DNA of 15,158 nucleotides, from contig NZ_JBINJF010000048.1 in NCBI RefSeq assembly GCF_043951865.1, forward strand, positions 1 to 15,158, in the 5' to 3' direction. The notes beneath the pieces were generated by a model. The model had not been told where the DNA came from, did no database searches, and worked only from the letters and a program-made list of their open reading frames with translations. The position numbers and the translations under genes were made by a program. This document shows, one piece after another, positions 1-6,290 of this stretch. The DNA is from JAMQKA01 sp043951865. GTDB taxonomy: Bacteria; Bacteroidota; Rhodothermia; Balneolales; Balneolaceae. Each line of letters begins with the position of its first letter. The stretch's first letter is position 1.

Positions 1-24
1 CTTGCCTCCCGGCCGTCTTTACTT

Positions 25-48
25 CGTCATCTGCTTCGCAGAATGACG
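25..48. repeat. Short intergenic palindrome, possible dispersed repeat
   Basis: Left arm CGTCATCTGC (25-34), 3-nt loop TTC, and right arm GCAG plus ATGACG (38-48) with one extra A at 42. This gives a 10-bp stem with a single bulge. It lies in non-coding DNA beyond the T-tract that follows rplQ. Short GTCAT...ATGAC palindromes of this style are often dispersed in intergenic DNA of FCB-group genomes, and they can also serve as bidirectional terminators. Only one copy is visible here, so membership of a repeat family is an inference. Confidence 0.5.
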
Positions 49-93
49 GGTCGCACTATGCGATTATCTGTCTGTCTCATTACGGAAAAGAAC

Positions 94-152
94 AAAAAAC
101 ATCGCCTTGAATTCCTGGAAAAACTTTTAATGCTTTACCCTTCATCCAAGGC
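94..152 (-). ncRNA. Candidate small RNA of about 59 nt
   Basis: The -35/-10 pair at 159-187 predicts a leftward start near 152. From there the RNA would run through one arm of a 10-bp stem, a 37-nt loop and the other arm, and end in six Us (99-94). Its 5' and 3' ends would therefore pair with each other. I recognise no family: it lacks the conserved SRP RNA loop and is far shorter than 6S RNA. An ATG-start 21-codon frame (144-79) crosses it but runs past the T-tract and has no ribosome site. The alternative is a plain rplQ terminator with a chance promoter match. Confidence 0.3.
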
Positions 153-156
153 GATG
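94..156 (-). terminator. Intrinsic terminator-like stem and T-tract after rplQ
   Basis: CATCGCCTTG in the transcript (156-147) pairs perfectly with CAAGGCGATG (109-100), a 10-bp stem. Six Ts follow (99-94), then G and another T-rich stretch to 85. Stem plus T-tract is the form of a Rho-independent terminator and suits the end of the alpha group, 92 nt past the rplQ stop. The 37-nt loop is much longer than in a classical terminator, so strength is uncertain. Confidence 0.6.
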
Positions 157-158
157 CA

Positions 159-187
159 ATGATAAGGGATTATTAAGTACGTGTCAA
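159..187 (-). promoter_or_regulatory. Promoter-like -35/-10 pair firing leftward
   Basis: Reading the minus strand, TTGACA (187-182) is followed after exactly 17 nt by TATCAT (164-159). This matches the general bacterial housekeeping sigma consensus at 6 of 6 and 5 of 6 positions. The predicted start is about position 152, inside the stem preceding the T-tract. Members of the Bacteroidota proper use a different consensus (TTTG / TAnnTTTG), so relevance depends on the organism. It could drive a small RNA or an attenuated gene beyond the left edge. Confidence 0.4.
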
Positions 188-223
188 TAAATATCTGAAC
201 TTTTTTGAAATAATTGACAGTAC
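177..223. repeat. Inverted repeat after rplQ, overlapping the -35 box
   Basis: On the minus strand GTACTGTCAAT (223-213) faces ATTGACACGTAC (188-177). The arms form 11 base pairs with one bulged C around a 24-nt AT-rich loop. The right arm contains the TTGACA -35 match. It starts 25 nt beyond the rplQ stop and has no T-tract, so it is not an obvious terminator. An operator or an mRNA 3'-end stabiliser are possible roles, both inferred. Confidence 0.4.
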
Positions 224-247
224 ACAAGACCTAAATACTTCTGCTAT

Positions 248-811
248 CTACTCCTCCTCATCAGATACTTCAGGGGAGGCATCGTTGCTTTCATCTAAAT
301 CTTTTTTCGGATCCTCTTTTACCTCATCCTGCTTTTTATTTACTTCTTCCTTCTTATCACCCTGTGCCGAATCAGTAGTAGCAGGAGTGGGCTTATTCGA
401 CTTGCCGGCACGCCTGGTTCGTTTTTTACTCGAACTCTGTTCCGGCTTCACATCATTATAGTCGACAAGTTCAATTACAGCCTGTTCAGCGCCATCTCCT
501 TTGCGATAGCCGGCTTTGATAACCCTTGTATAGCCACCCGGCCGATCCAGCGCCTTTTGAGCAACCTCCTCAAAGAGATGAGAGACCGCTTCCTTATCTT
601 GTAGCTTGGAAAAAACCTGACGCCGGTTGTGCGAGGTATCCTCTTTAGCCCGGGTAATAATGGGTTCAACATACTTTCTGAGCTCTTTGGCCTTTGAAAG
701 TGTGGTCACAATTCGATGATTCTTTATTAGGGCCACAGACAACGCCTGCAGTGTCGCTTTCCTGTGCGGTACATCACGACCTAACCGTTTACCTCTAACT
801 AAATGTCGCAT
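248..811 (-). CDS. rplQ: 50S ribosomal protein L17 with charged C-terminal tail
   Basis: L17 binds 23S rRNA near the exit side of the large subunit. Residues 1-119 are the family core: an MRH start, LGR..PHRKA near 10-19, and the conserved RPGGYTRV motif at 90-97. The core is about as long as whole L17 in many bacteria. Residues 120-187 are an extra low-complexity tail, first basic (KKRTRRAGK) and then rich in K, E and D, ending EVSDEEE. The ATG start gives the canonical N-terminus; an AAGGA lies upstream but at long spacing. It follows rpoA by 19 nt and is the last gene of the alpha group. The tail is probably disordered; its function is unknown. Confidence 0.97.
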   Translation of the reverse strand: MRHLVRGKRLGRDVPHRKATLQALSVALIKNHRIVTTLSKAKELRKYVEPIITRAKEDTSHNRRQVFSKLQDKEAVSHLFEEVAQKALDRPGGYTRVIKAGYRKGDGAEQAVIELVDYNDVKPEQSSSKKRTRRAGKSNKPTPATTDSAQGDKKEEVNKKQDEVKEDPKKDLDESNDASPEVSDEEE

Positions 812-830
812 TATTTATAAAATTTCCTTG

Positions 831-1808
831 TTACTTATCCAGATATTTTGATGTATCCATGCCGAAGTGAAGGTTTTTATCTTCAATAACCTCTACGAGT
901 TCAGCCAGTGATTTTTTCCCAAAATTGCGAAATTTTAGAAGATCCTGTTCATCCCGTTCAACCAACTCGCCTATGGTATTAATATTAGCTGATTTAAGGC
1001 AATTATATGAGCGTACACTCAAATTCAAATCCTCGATACTCGTTTTCAGCAGGTTGGTAATGCGTTGCTTCTCCGCATCTACCTCCTCTTCCTCCTGTGT
1101 AAACGGCTCTTCGATCTTCTCAGTGATAAACCGTTCAATATGTTCACTTAAAATTTTACCTGCAATGGTAAGGGCTTCCTTCGCATTTATAGATCCATCG
1201 GTGGTTACATTCATTATCAGCTTTTCATAATCGGTACGCTGACCTACGCGAACATTTTCCACATCATATTGTACTTGTTTAATCGGGGTGTATATCGCAT
1301 CGATAGGAATTAAATTCACATCATCTTCGCTATCAATATTTTGCTCCTCAGAAGGAACATATCCCCGGCCCCGGCCCACTTTCAATTCTATTTCGAGGTC
1401 GGCATCTTCGGCGCAGTGAGCGATGACCTGTTCAGTGTTCAATACATCAAACTCAGCAGTTGCATCATCAATATCCTGTGCGGTAAATACCCCTTCACCG
1501 CTTTTCGAGACATGAATAACCCCGCTGCTTTGCTCTTCCGACTTAAACCGGACTTCTTTCAAATTCAGGATAATTTCATAAACATCCTCCTTAACTCCCT
1601 GAATGCTGGAATATTCATGTTCAACACCATTAATCTTAACCGCATTAATGGCAATTCCAGGCAGTGAAGAAAGAAGAATGCGACGAAAGGAGTTTCCTAT
1701 TGTGACACCAAATCCCCGTTCCAGCGGTTGAAGAATAAATGTACCAAAAGTGTCATTAGATTCTTCAACCTCGAGGGCTTCTGGCATTTGAATGCTATAA
1801 TTACTCAT
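831..1808 (-). CDS. rpoA: DNA-directed RNA polymerase alpha subunit
   Basis: This is the alpha subunit, whose dimer is the platform for RNA polymerase assembly. The N-terminal dimerisation and beta-binding domain covers about residues 1-232, with the signature RGFGVTIGNSFRRILLSSLPG around 31-51. An acidic linker (233-248, including TQEEEEVD) leads to the C-terminal domain (249-325). That domain keeps the DNA- and activator-contacting surface: SVRSYNCLK, with R266 aligned to E. coli R265, and NFGKKSL. At 325 residues it has normal length. The ATG start lies 33 nt after rpsD with no Shine-Dalgarno sequence, as is frequent in this cluster. Confidence 0.98.
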   Translation of the reverse strand: MSNYSIQMPEALEVEESNDTFGTFILQPLERGFGVTIGNSFRRILLSSLPGIAINAVKINGVEHEYSSIQGVKEDVYEIILNLKEVRFKSEEQSSGVIHVSKSGEGVFTAQDIDDATAEFDVLNTEQVIAHCAEDADLEIELKVGRGRGYVPSEEQNIDSEDDVNLIPIDAIYTPIKQVQYDVENVRVGQRTDYEKLIMNVTTDGSINAKEALTIAGKILSEHIERFITEKIEEPFTQEEEEVDAEKQRITNLLKTSIEDLNLSVRSYNCLKSANINTIGELVERDEQDLLKFRNFGKKSLAELVEVIEDKNLHFGMDTSKYLDK

Positions 1809-1841
1809 AATAGGGTCAATACTTTTAGTATTATCAAAAAA

Positions 1842-2447
1842 TTACTTGGAATAAAGCTCAACGATCAGCTGTACATTGATATTTTCAGGAATCTCCTCAA
1901 GAGAGGGATAATTCAAAAATTTTCCTGATTTTTCTTTCTTATCAATTTCAAGCCATTTGTACTTACTAGTCGGGCTATGTGCCAGGGCATCTTCAATGAT
2001 CTCAAGATTACGTGATTTGGGTCTCACCGAAACCACATCCCCGGCTTTCATTTGATAGGAGGGTATATTAACCAGTTCTCCATTTACAGCAATATGTTTA
2101 TGGCTGACCAGCTGCCGGGCCTGGCGTCTCGTTCGGGCCATACCCAACCGATACACCGTATTGTCGAGCCGGCTTTCAAGGTACTGCAGGAGAATTTCTC
2201 CAGTTACCCCATCTTTTGCATTAGCTTTCTCAAAAAGATTTGAAAACTGTTTCTCAAGTAGCCCGTATGTGTACTTCGCTTTCTGCTTTTCTTCAAGTTG
2301 AATCGCATATTCCGATTTTCTGGAATATCGTGAACGTCCGTGTTCACCGGGTCCGTAAGGCTTTCGTTCCAAAGCCTTGCTTGGTCCGAAAATCGGCTCT
2401 CTGAATCTACGTGCTTTCTTCTGTTTGGGACCTCTGTATCGTGCCAT
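1842..2447 (-). CDS. rpsD: 30S ribosomal protein S4
   Basis: S4 is a primary 16S rRNA binder that nucleates 30S body assembly; in E. coli it also represses the alpha operon. The N-terminal part carries ERKPYGPGEHG (27-37). The S4 RNA-binding fold lies at about 91-142 (ESRLDNTVYRLGMA, RRQARQLVSHKHIAVNG, GDVVSVR). No N-terminal zinc-binding cysteines are present, so this is the zinc-free type. Its length of 201 residues is normal. It sits between rpsK (34 nt) and rpoA (33 nt). I did not identify an S4 autoregulatory pseudoknot in the short leaders. Confidence 0.98.
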   Translation of the reverse strand: MARYRGPKQKKARRFREPIFGPSKALERKPYGPGEHGRSRYSRKSEYAIQLEEKQKAKYTYGLLEKQFSNLFEKANAKDGVTGEILLQYLESRLDNTVYRLGMARTRRQARQLVSHKHIAVNGELVNIPSYQMKAGDVVSVRPKSRNLEIIEDALAHSPTSKYKWLEIDKKEKSGKFLNYPSLEEIPENINVQLIVELYSK

Positions 2448-2481
2448 AAATTTATTCCGTAAACTATACTGATTTTATCAA

Positions 2482-2880
2482 TTAAACTCGACGACGTTTT
2501 GGGGGGCGGCAACCGTTGTGGGGAATCGGCGTACGGTCTTTTATTGTTGTGATCTCCAATCCGCTTGTGGCAAGTGCCCGAATAGCAGACTCGCGCCCGG
2601 AACCGGGGCCTTTCACAAAAACTTCGACCCTGCGCAGCCCCATTTCATAGGCAGCGGTAGCCGCAGTTTCCGCACTTAGCTGGGCGGCATACGGTGTATT
2701 TTTTCGCGATCCCTTGAACCCCTCCTTACCTGCAGACGACCAAGATAGTGCATTACCATCGGCATCGGTTACAGTAACAATCACGTTATTGAAAGTAGCC
2801 TTGATAAAGGCCATTCCGTTAGGATCTGAGATCTGCTTTTTTCGTTTCTTTTTAGCTGAAGGTCGTTGTCGCTTTGCCAT
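2482..2880 (-). CDS. rpsK: 30S ribosomal protein S11
   Basis: S11 forms part of the 30S platform near the mRNA exit and contacts 16S rRNA. Diagnostic segments are FNNVIVTVTDADGN (30-43), SWSSAG (46-51), VKGPGSGRESAIRAL (89-103) and the C-terminal PIPHNGCRPPKRRRV (118-132). The Asn-Gly pair at 122-123 matches the E. coli S11 site known to be converted to isoaspartate. Length is 132 residues with a lysine- and arginine-rich N-terminus. It lies between rpsM (24 nt) and rpsD (34 nt). No Shine-Dalgarno sequence precedes the ATG. Confidence 0.98.
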   Translation of the reverse strand: MAKRQRPSAKKKRKKQISDPNGMAFIKATFNNVIVTVTDADGNALSWSSAGKEGFKGSRKNTPYAAQLSAETAATAAYEMGLRRVEVFVKGPGSGRESAIRALATSGLEITTIKDRTPIPHNGCRPPKRRRV

Positions 2881-2904
2881 GTTTTATCAAATATTAAACT
2901 ATTA

Positions 2905-3282
2905 CTACTTGGGAGCTTTTTTCTTACCTGCAACGGTTCTGCGTTTCCCCTTGCGGGTACGCGCATTCGTTTGGGTACGCTGGCCCCGCACGGGAAGCCC
3001 CTTCCGGTGGCGACTTCCGCGATAGGAACCAATCTCAATCAATCGACGAATATTCTGGTTGACCTCTGTACGCAAAGCACCTTCAACCTTGTATTCACTG
3101 TCGATTTTCTTTCTCAGATCGGCAACCTGTTCTTCGGTCCAATCTACTACCTTGGTATCATGGTCGATCTCCAGCTCATCCAATATGTCCTGAGCGGTTG
3201 ATCGGCCGATACCGTAAATATAGGTAAGAGCAATGACTCCGCGTTTTTCTTTGGGTAAGTCAATTCCAGCAATTCGTGCCAT
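2905..3282 (-). CDS. rpsM: 30S ribosomal protein S13
   Basis: S13 sits in the 30S head, forms intersubunit bridges and approaches the P-site tRNA. The N-terminus MARIAGIDLPKEKRGVIAL is canonical, followed by TYIYGIGRSTAQDIL. The RNA-contacting segment GSYRGSRHRKGLPVRGQRTQTNARTRKG is at about 87-114. The tail (GKRRTVAGKKKAPK) is strongly basic, as expected for the part reaching the decoding site. At 125 residues it has normal length. It starts the alpha group, 15 nt after rpmJ, so alpha probably shares a transcript with the genes before it. Confidence 0.98.
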   Translation of the reverse strand: MARIAGIDLPKEKRGVIALTYIYGIGRSTAQDILDELEIDHDTKVVDWTEEQVADLRKKIDSEYKVEGALRTEVNQNIRRLIEIGSYRGSRHRKGLPVRGQRTQTNARTRKGKRRTVAGKKKAPK

Positions 3283-3297
3283 AAATCTAATCCGGTT

Positions 3298-3414
3298 TTA
3301 CCCTTGCCGCTGCTTGTGGCGAGGATTCTTCTTGTTAATTACATATACGCGTCCATTTCTTCTTACGATTTTATCGTCTGGACTTCGCTTCTTAACAGAT
3401 GACTTGGTTTTCAT
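3298..3414 (-). CDS. rpmJ: 50S ribosomal protein L36, cysteine-free
   Basis: This 38-residue protein begins MKTKSSVKKRSPDDK and ends RHKQRQG, the invariant L36 C-terminus. L36 is a small 23S rRNA binder that usually coordinates zinc through three cysteines and a histidine. Here the cysteine positions are S11, D14 and N27; only H33 remains, so zinc binding is very unlikely. VINKKNPRHKQRQG resembles the FCB-group form of L36. The gene lies between infA (31 nt) and rpsM (15 nt). The ATG has no Shine-Dalgarno sequence. Confidence 0.95.
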   Translation of the reverse strand: MKTKSSVKKRSPDDKIVRRNGRVYVINKKNPRHKQRQG

Positions 3415-3445
3415 AGTACTACTAACTACGTTTTTAATTCAACTT

Positions 3446-3664
3446 CTACTTATATCGATACGTAATACGTCCTTTTGAAAGGTCGTATGGCGACATCTCC
3501 ACGGCAACACGATCGCCGGGAAGAATCTTTATATAGTGCATTCTCATTTTGCCCGAGACATGCGCTAATATTTCATGTCCGTTATCCAGTTCTACCCTGA
3601 ACTGGGCATTGGGCAATGCCTCAATAATTTCTCCGTCTTGTTTAATCGGCTCTTCTTTAGCCAT
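3446..3664 (-). CDS. infA: Translation initiation factor IF-1
   Basis: IF-1 binds the 30S A site during initiation and cooperates with IF-2 and IF-3. The 72-residue OB-fold protein shows GEIIEALPNAQFRVELDNGHEILAHVSGKMR, then RMHYIKILPGDRVAVEMSPYDLSKGRITYRYK, an essentially complete family signature. The ATG is preceded by AGGA at short spacing (AGGAATTCATG). Its first 8 nt overlap the end of map, which suggests translational coupling. Placing infA just before rpmJ is the usual arrangement when IF-1 is encoded in this cluster. Confidence 0.98.
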   Translation of the reverse strand: MAKEEPIKQDGEIIEALPNAQFRVELDNGHEILAHVSGKMRMHYIKILPGDRVAVEMSPYDLSKGRITYRYK

Positions 3665-4469
3665 GAATTCCTACTGGTATTCGATTTTTGGTTATCTCTC
3701 TAATATAATCAAACGTACTTAGAATTTCAGCCTTTCCTTCGCGCACTACAATATCATGTTCGTAATGGGCCGCGATGCTGTTGTCCGCGGTCACGACCGT
3801 CCACCCATCATCCTGGGTTTCCACTTTCCAGCTGCCCATTGTCACCATGGGCTCAATTGCCAGTGTCATTCCTGATCGCAGCCGTTCGCCCCTGTTCGCC
3901 CTTCCAAAATTGGGCACTGAGGGATCTTCATGAAGCGACTTTCCGAGGCCATGACCGACTAGATCGCGTACAATTCCAAAGCCTTCCGCCTCACAATGGC
4001 GCTGAATCGCGTTGGAGATATCCCCAACCTTGTTTCCATGAACGGCCTGCTCAATTCCCTTTGTAAGAGATTCCAGGGTTGTTGAAAGTAATTTGAGTGT
4101 TTCCTTATCGCACTCACCGACAGCAAATGTATATGCATGATCTCCAAAAAAGCCATCCTTTTCGACGCCACAGTCGATGGAGACGATATCGCCCTCTTCC
4201 AGCACGCGCGATTCGCTGGGAATTCCATGCACCACCTCTTCATTAATGGAGATACACAAGGTGGCGGGGAATTCATTCCCTTTGGGTCCATACCCTTTAA
4301 AGGCGGGGCGACCGTTATGCTTCTTCATAAACTCTTCGCCGATCTGATCGAGCTTGGCAGTCGTAACACCCGGCTCTATATGTTTGGCCACTTCAGCCAG
4401 TGTTCGTGAAACCAGCTGGGCGCTTTCCCGCATTTTCTCAATTTCCGACTCACTTTTCAGGAAAATCAT
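3657..4469 (-). CDS. map: Type I methionine aminopeptidase
   Basis: This cytosolic enzyme removes the initiator methionine from new proteins when the second residue is small. It shows the pita-bread fold motifs and all dinuclear-metal ligands: D99 (VSIDCG), D110 (FFGDHAYTF), H173 (VGHGLG), E206 (LAIEPM) and E237 (YEHDIVV). H81 in VVHGIP is the conserved substrate-side histidine. At 270 residues it is the compact type I form with no N-terminal zinc finger. It overlaps secY by 4 nt (ATGA) and infA by 8 nt. An AAGGAAGG lies within the secY end, 12 nt before the ATG. No adk gene separates secY and map. Confidence 0.98.
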   Translation of the reverse strand: MIFLKSESEIEKMRESAQLVSRTLAEVAKHIEPGVTTAKLDQIGEEFMKKHNGRPAFKGYGPKGNEFPATLCISINEEVVHGIPSESRVLEEGDIVSIDCGVEKDGFFGDHAYTFAVGECDKETLKLLSTTLESLTKGIEQAVHGNKVGDISNAIQRHCEAEGFGIVRDLVGHGLGKSLHEDPSVPNFGRANRGERLRSGMTLAIEPMVTMGSWKVETQDDGWTVVTADNSIAAHYEHDIVVREGKAEILSTFDYIREITKNRIPVGIHG

Positions 4470-5776
4470 CCTGCCCGGCGCCTTCCTTTAATTTTGCCTG
4501 ATTTCATAAATCCGTCATAATGACGCATCATCAGGTGGCTCTCAATTTGCTGCAGGGTATCTATAGCTACACCTACAATAATTAACAGGCTCGTCCCCCC
4601 ATAAAACATCGCAAATCCGGGGGTGACACCCAGCTGAGCCGCGAAGGCCGGCATAATAGCGATAAATCCTAAAAATATGGATCCGGGCAGTGTTACTTTG
4701 GTCAAAATATTGTCAATGAATTCTACCGTTTGTTTTCCAGGTCGTACGCCGGGAATAAATCCACCCTGCCGTTTCATCGTATCAGCCATCTCCTGGGGGT
4801 TGACAGTAATGGCCGTATAGAAATATGTAAAGAACACACAGATAATAAAGAAGATGATCGAATAGGTTACTCCTGTAAAATCTGATGACCAGGCCGTCAA
4901 CATCTGAACGGTTGCGTTGTTCGGGAAAAAGGTGCCGATAGTACTTGGAATAAACATGATGGATTGTGCAAAAATAATCGGCATCACTCCTGCCGCATTC
5001 ACTTTGAGCGGCAAATACTGGGTGGTTCCTCCATACACCTTTCGTCCGACAACCCGCTTGGCATACTGTACCGGAATTTTACGTACACCCTGTGTCAACA
5101 GCACACAGAAGGCGATTACCAGCAACAAGGCTGCAATCTCAACAATGAATATAATCAAGTTGCTCTTGGTTGTGAACTCGTTAACCACATTGGTTGGCAG
5201 TGCTGCAATAATACCAACCATGATGATAATGGATATACCGTTTCCTATTCCCCGGTCCGATATTCGCTCCCCCAGCCACATTACAAACGTGGTTCCGGCG
5301 GTAAGTATAATCATTGAAGTCAGCACAAATGTAATATTACTGACAACAATAGCATCCGGCGAAGTAGCCATCAGGTTGATTGAAAAACCGATAGATTGTA
5401 CAAGAGTAATACCCACGGTTCCGTAACGGGTCAACCGGTTGATTTTACGGCGCCCTTCTTCTCCCTCGCGCTGTAACTTCTGGAAGTAGGGTACGACCGC
5501 CCCCATCAGCTGGATAATAATTGCAGCGGTAATATAGGGCATAATCCCAAGTGCAAATACACCCGCTCTGGCAAAGGCTCCACCAACAAACATATCAAAA
5601 AGCCCCATCAGGCTGGATGCATTGCCTGTTTGTTGCGTTAGCTGTGATGCATCCACACCGGGCAGCGTTACATAACTCCCGATCCGATACACCATGAGGA
5701 TACCGAGCACATATAAAATGCGATCACGGAGATCCTCAATCTTAAATATATTTCGAAAGTTTTCGACTATGCTCAT
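4466..5776 (-). CDS. secY: Protein translocase subunit SecY
   Basis: SecY is the channel of the SecYEG translocon in the inner membrane. The 436-residue protein has ten hydrophobic segments at about 20-38, 73-97, 117-137, 148-168, 181-193, 207-228, 262-283, 305-325, 362-381 and 389-405. Signatures include GIMPYITAAIIIQLM (77-91), ERISDRGIGNGISI (170-183), QYAKRVVGRK (237-246) and GFIPGVRPGKQT (339-350). The last two are the cytosolic loops that contact SecA and the ribosome. The C-terminus is basic (KIKGRRRAG). It follows rplO by 27 nt with no Shine-Dalgarno sequence and overlaps map by 4 nt. Confidence 0.98.
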   Translation of the reverse strand: MSIVENFRNIFKIEDLRDRILYVLGILMVYRIGSYVTLPGVDASQLTQQTGNASSLMGLFDMFVGGAFARAGVFALGIMPYITAAIIIQLMGAVVPYFQKLQREGEEGRRKINRLTRYGTVGITLVQSIGFSINLMATSPDAIVVSNITFVLTSMIILTAGTTFVMWLGERISDRGIGNGISIIIMVGIIAALPTNVVNEFTTKSNLIIFIVEIAALLLVIAFCVLLTQGVRKIPVQYAKRVVGRKVYGGTTQYLPLKVNAAGVMPIIFAQSIMFIPSTIGTFFPNNATVQMLTAWSSDFTGVTYSIIFFIICVFFTYFYTAITVNPQEMADTMKRQGGFIPGVRPGKQTVEFIDNILTKVTLPGSIFLGFIAIMPAFAAQLGVTPGFAMFYGGTSLLIIVGVAIDTLQQIESHLMMRHYDGFMKSGKIKGRRRAG

Positions 5777-5803
5777 TAGCTGCTGTTGATCTCGTAGGTT
5801 AAA

Positions 5804-6262
5804 TTAATTTTCAACGATCGTAACTGATCCGCCGGCCTTTTCAATTTTCTCCCTGGCCGACTTGCTGGCAGCATGTACTTCAATGTCCACAGATGTTTCT
5901 ATCTCGCCCCGGCCAAGTAACTTGACCAGTTCGCCTTTACCAATGATACCGGCAGCCCGAAGATCTTCAACCGTTATCGTCTCTTCAAGCTTACCAAGCC
6001 CTATAAAACCGTCAAGGGTATCCACGTTCAGCGCTTCATACTCTGTACGAAACGGATTATTGAAACCCCATTTGGGAACACGGCGTTGCAGAGGCATCTG
6101 TCCACCCTCAAACCAGTTTTTTTGTTTATAACCGGTCCTGGACTTTTGGCCTTTATGTCCCCGGCCGACAGTATGGCCACCATGGCCTGAACCCTGGCCC
6201 CGACCAATGCGCTTCCTGTTCTTTTTGTTTGGTTCGGGCGCTTTAAGATTACTTAAATCCAT
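5804..6262 (-). CDS. rplO: 50S ribosomal protein L15
   Basis: L15 is a late-assembling 23S rRNA binder. The N-terminal half is the extended glycine- and basic-rich arm: RKRIGRGQGSGHGGHTVGRG (about 17-36), then HKGQKSRTGYKQKNWFEGGQMPLQRRVPKWGF. The globular C-terminal part ends KSAREKIEKAGGSVTIVEN. At 152 residues it has normal length. The ATG is preceded by CGGAAG, a weak Shine-Dalgarno sequence. It follows rpsE directly (28 nt); the position normally held by rpmD (L30) is empty. Confidence 0.97.
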   Translation of the reverse strand: MDLSNLKAPEPNKKNRKRIGRGQGSGHGGHTVGRGHKGQKSRTGYKQKNWFEGGQMPLQRRVPKWGFNNPFRTEYEALNVDTLDGFIGLGKLEETITVEDLRAAGIIGKGELVKLLGRGEIETSVDIEVHAASKSAREKIEKAGGSVTIVEN

Positions 6263-6290
6263 AAGACTTCCGTATTAAATTCTTGTCGTT

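Noticed and set aside
79..144. A 21-codon minus-strand frame (ATG at 144, stop near 79) in the non-coding region.
   Set aside because: It has no ribosome-binding site, crosses the T-tract of the terminator-like stem, and its product resembles nothing I know.
925..1230. Long plus-strand open frames opposite rpoA and other genes (for example 4917-5426 opposite secY and 9944-10417 opposite rpsQ/rpmC).
   Set aside because: They are antisense shadows of strongly conserved ribosomal, rpoA and secY genes, with no recognisable domains.
1818..1832. AATACT-TTT-AGTATT hairpin between rpsD and rpoA.
   Set aside because: Only six A/T-dominated base pairs; too weak to claim a regulatory role in a 33-nt AT-rich gap.
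2204..2512. Minus-strand frame overlapping the start of rpsD and end of rpsK.
   Set aside because: Out of frame with both conserved genes and without family features; a shadow.
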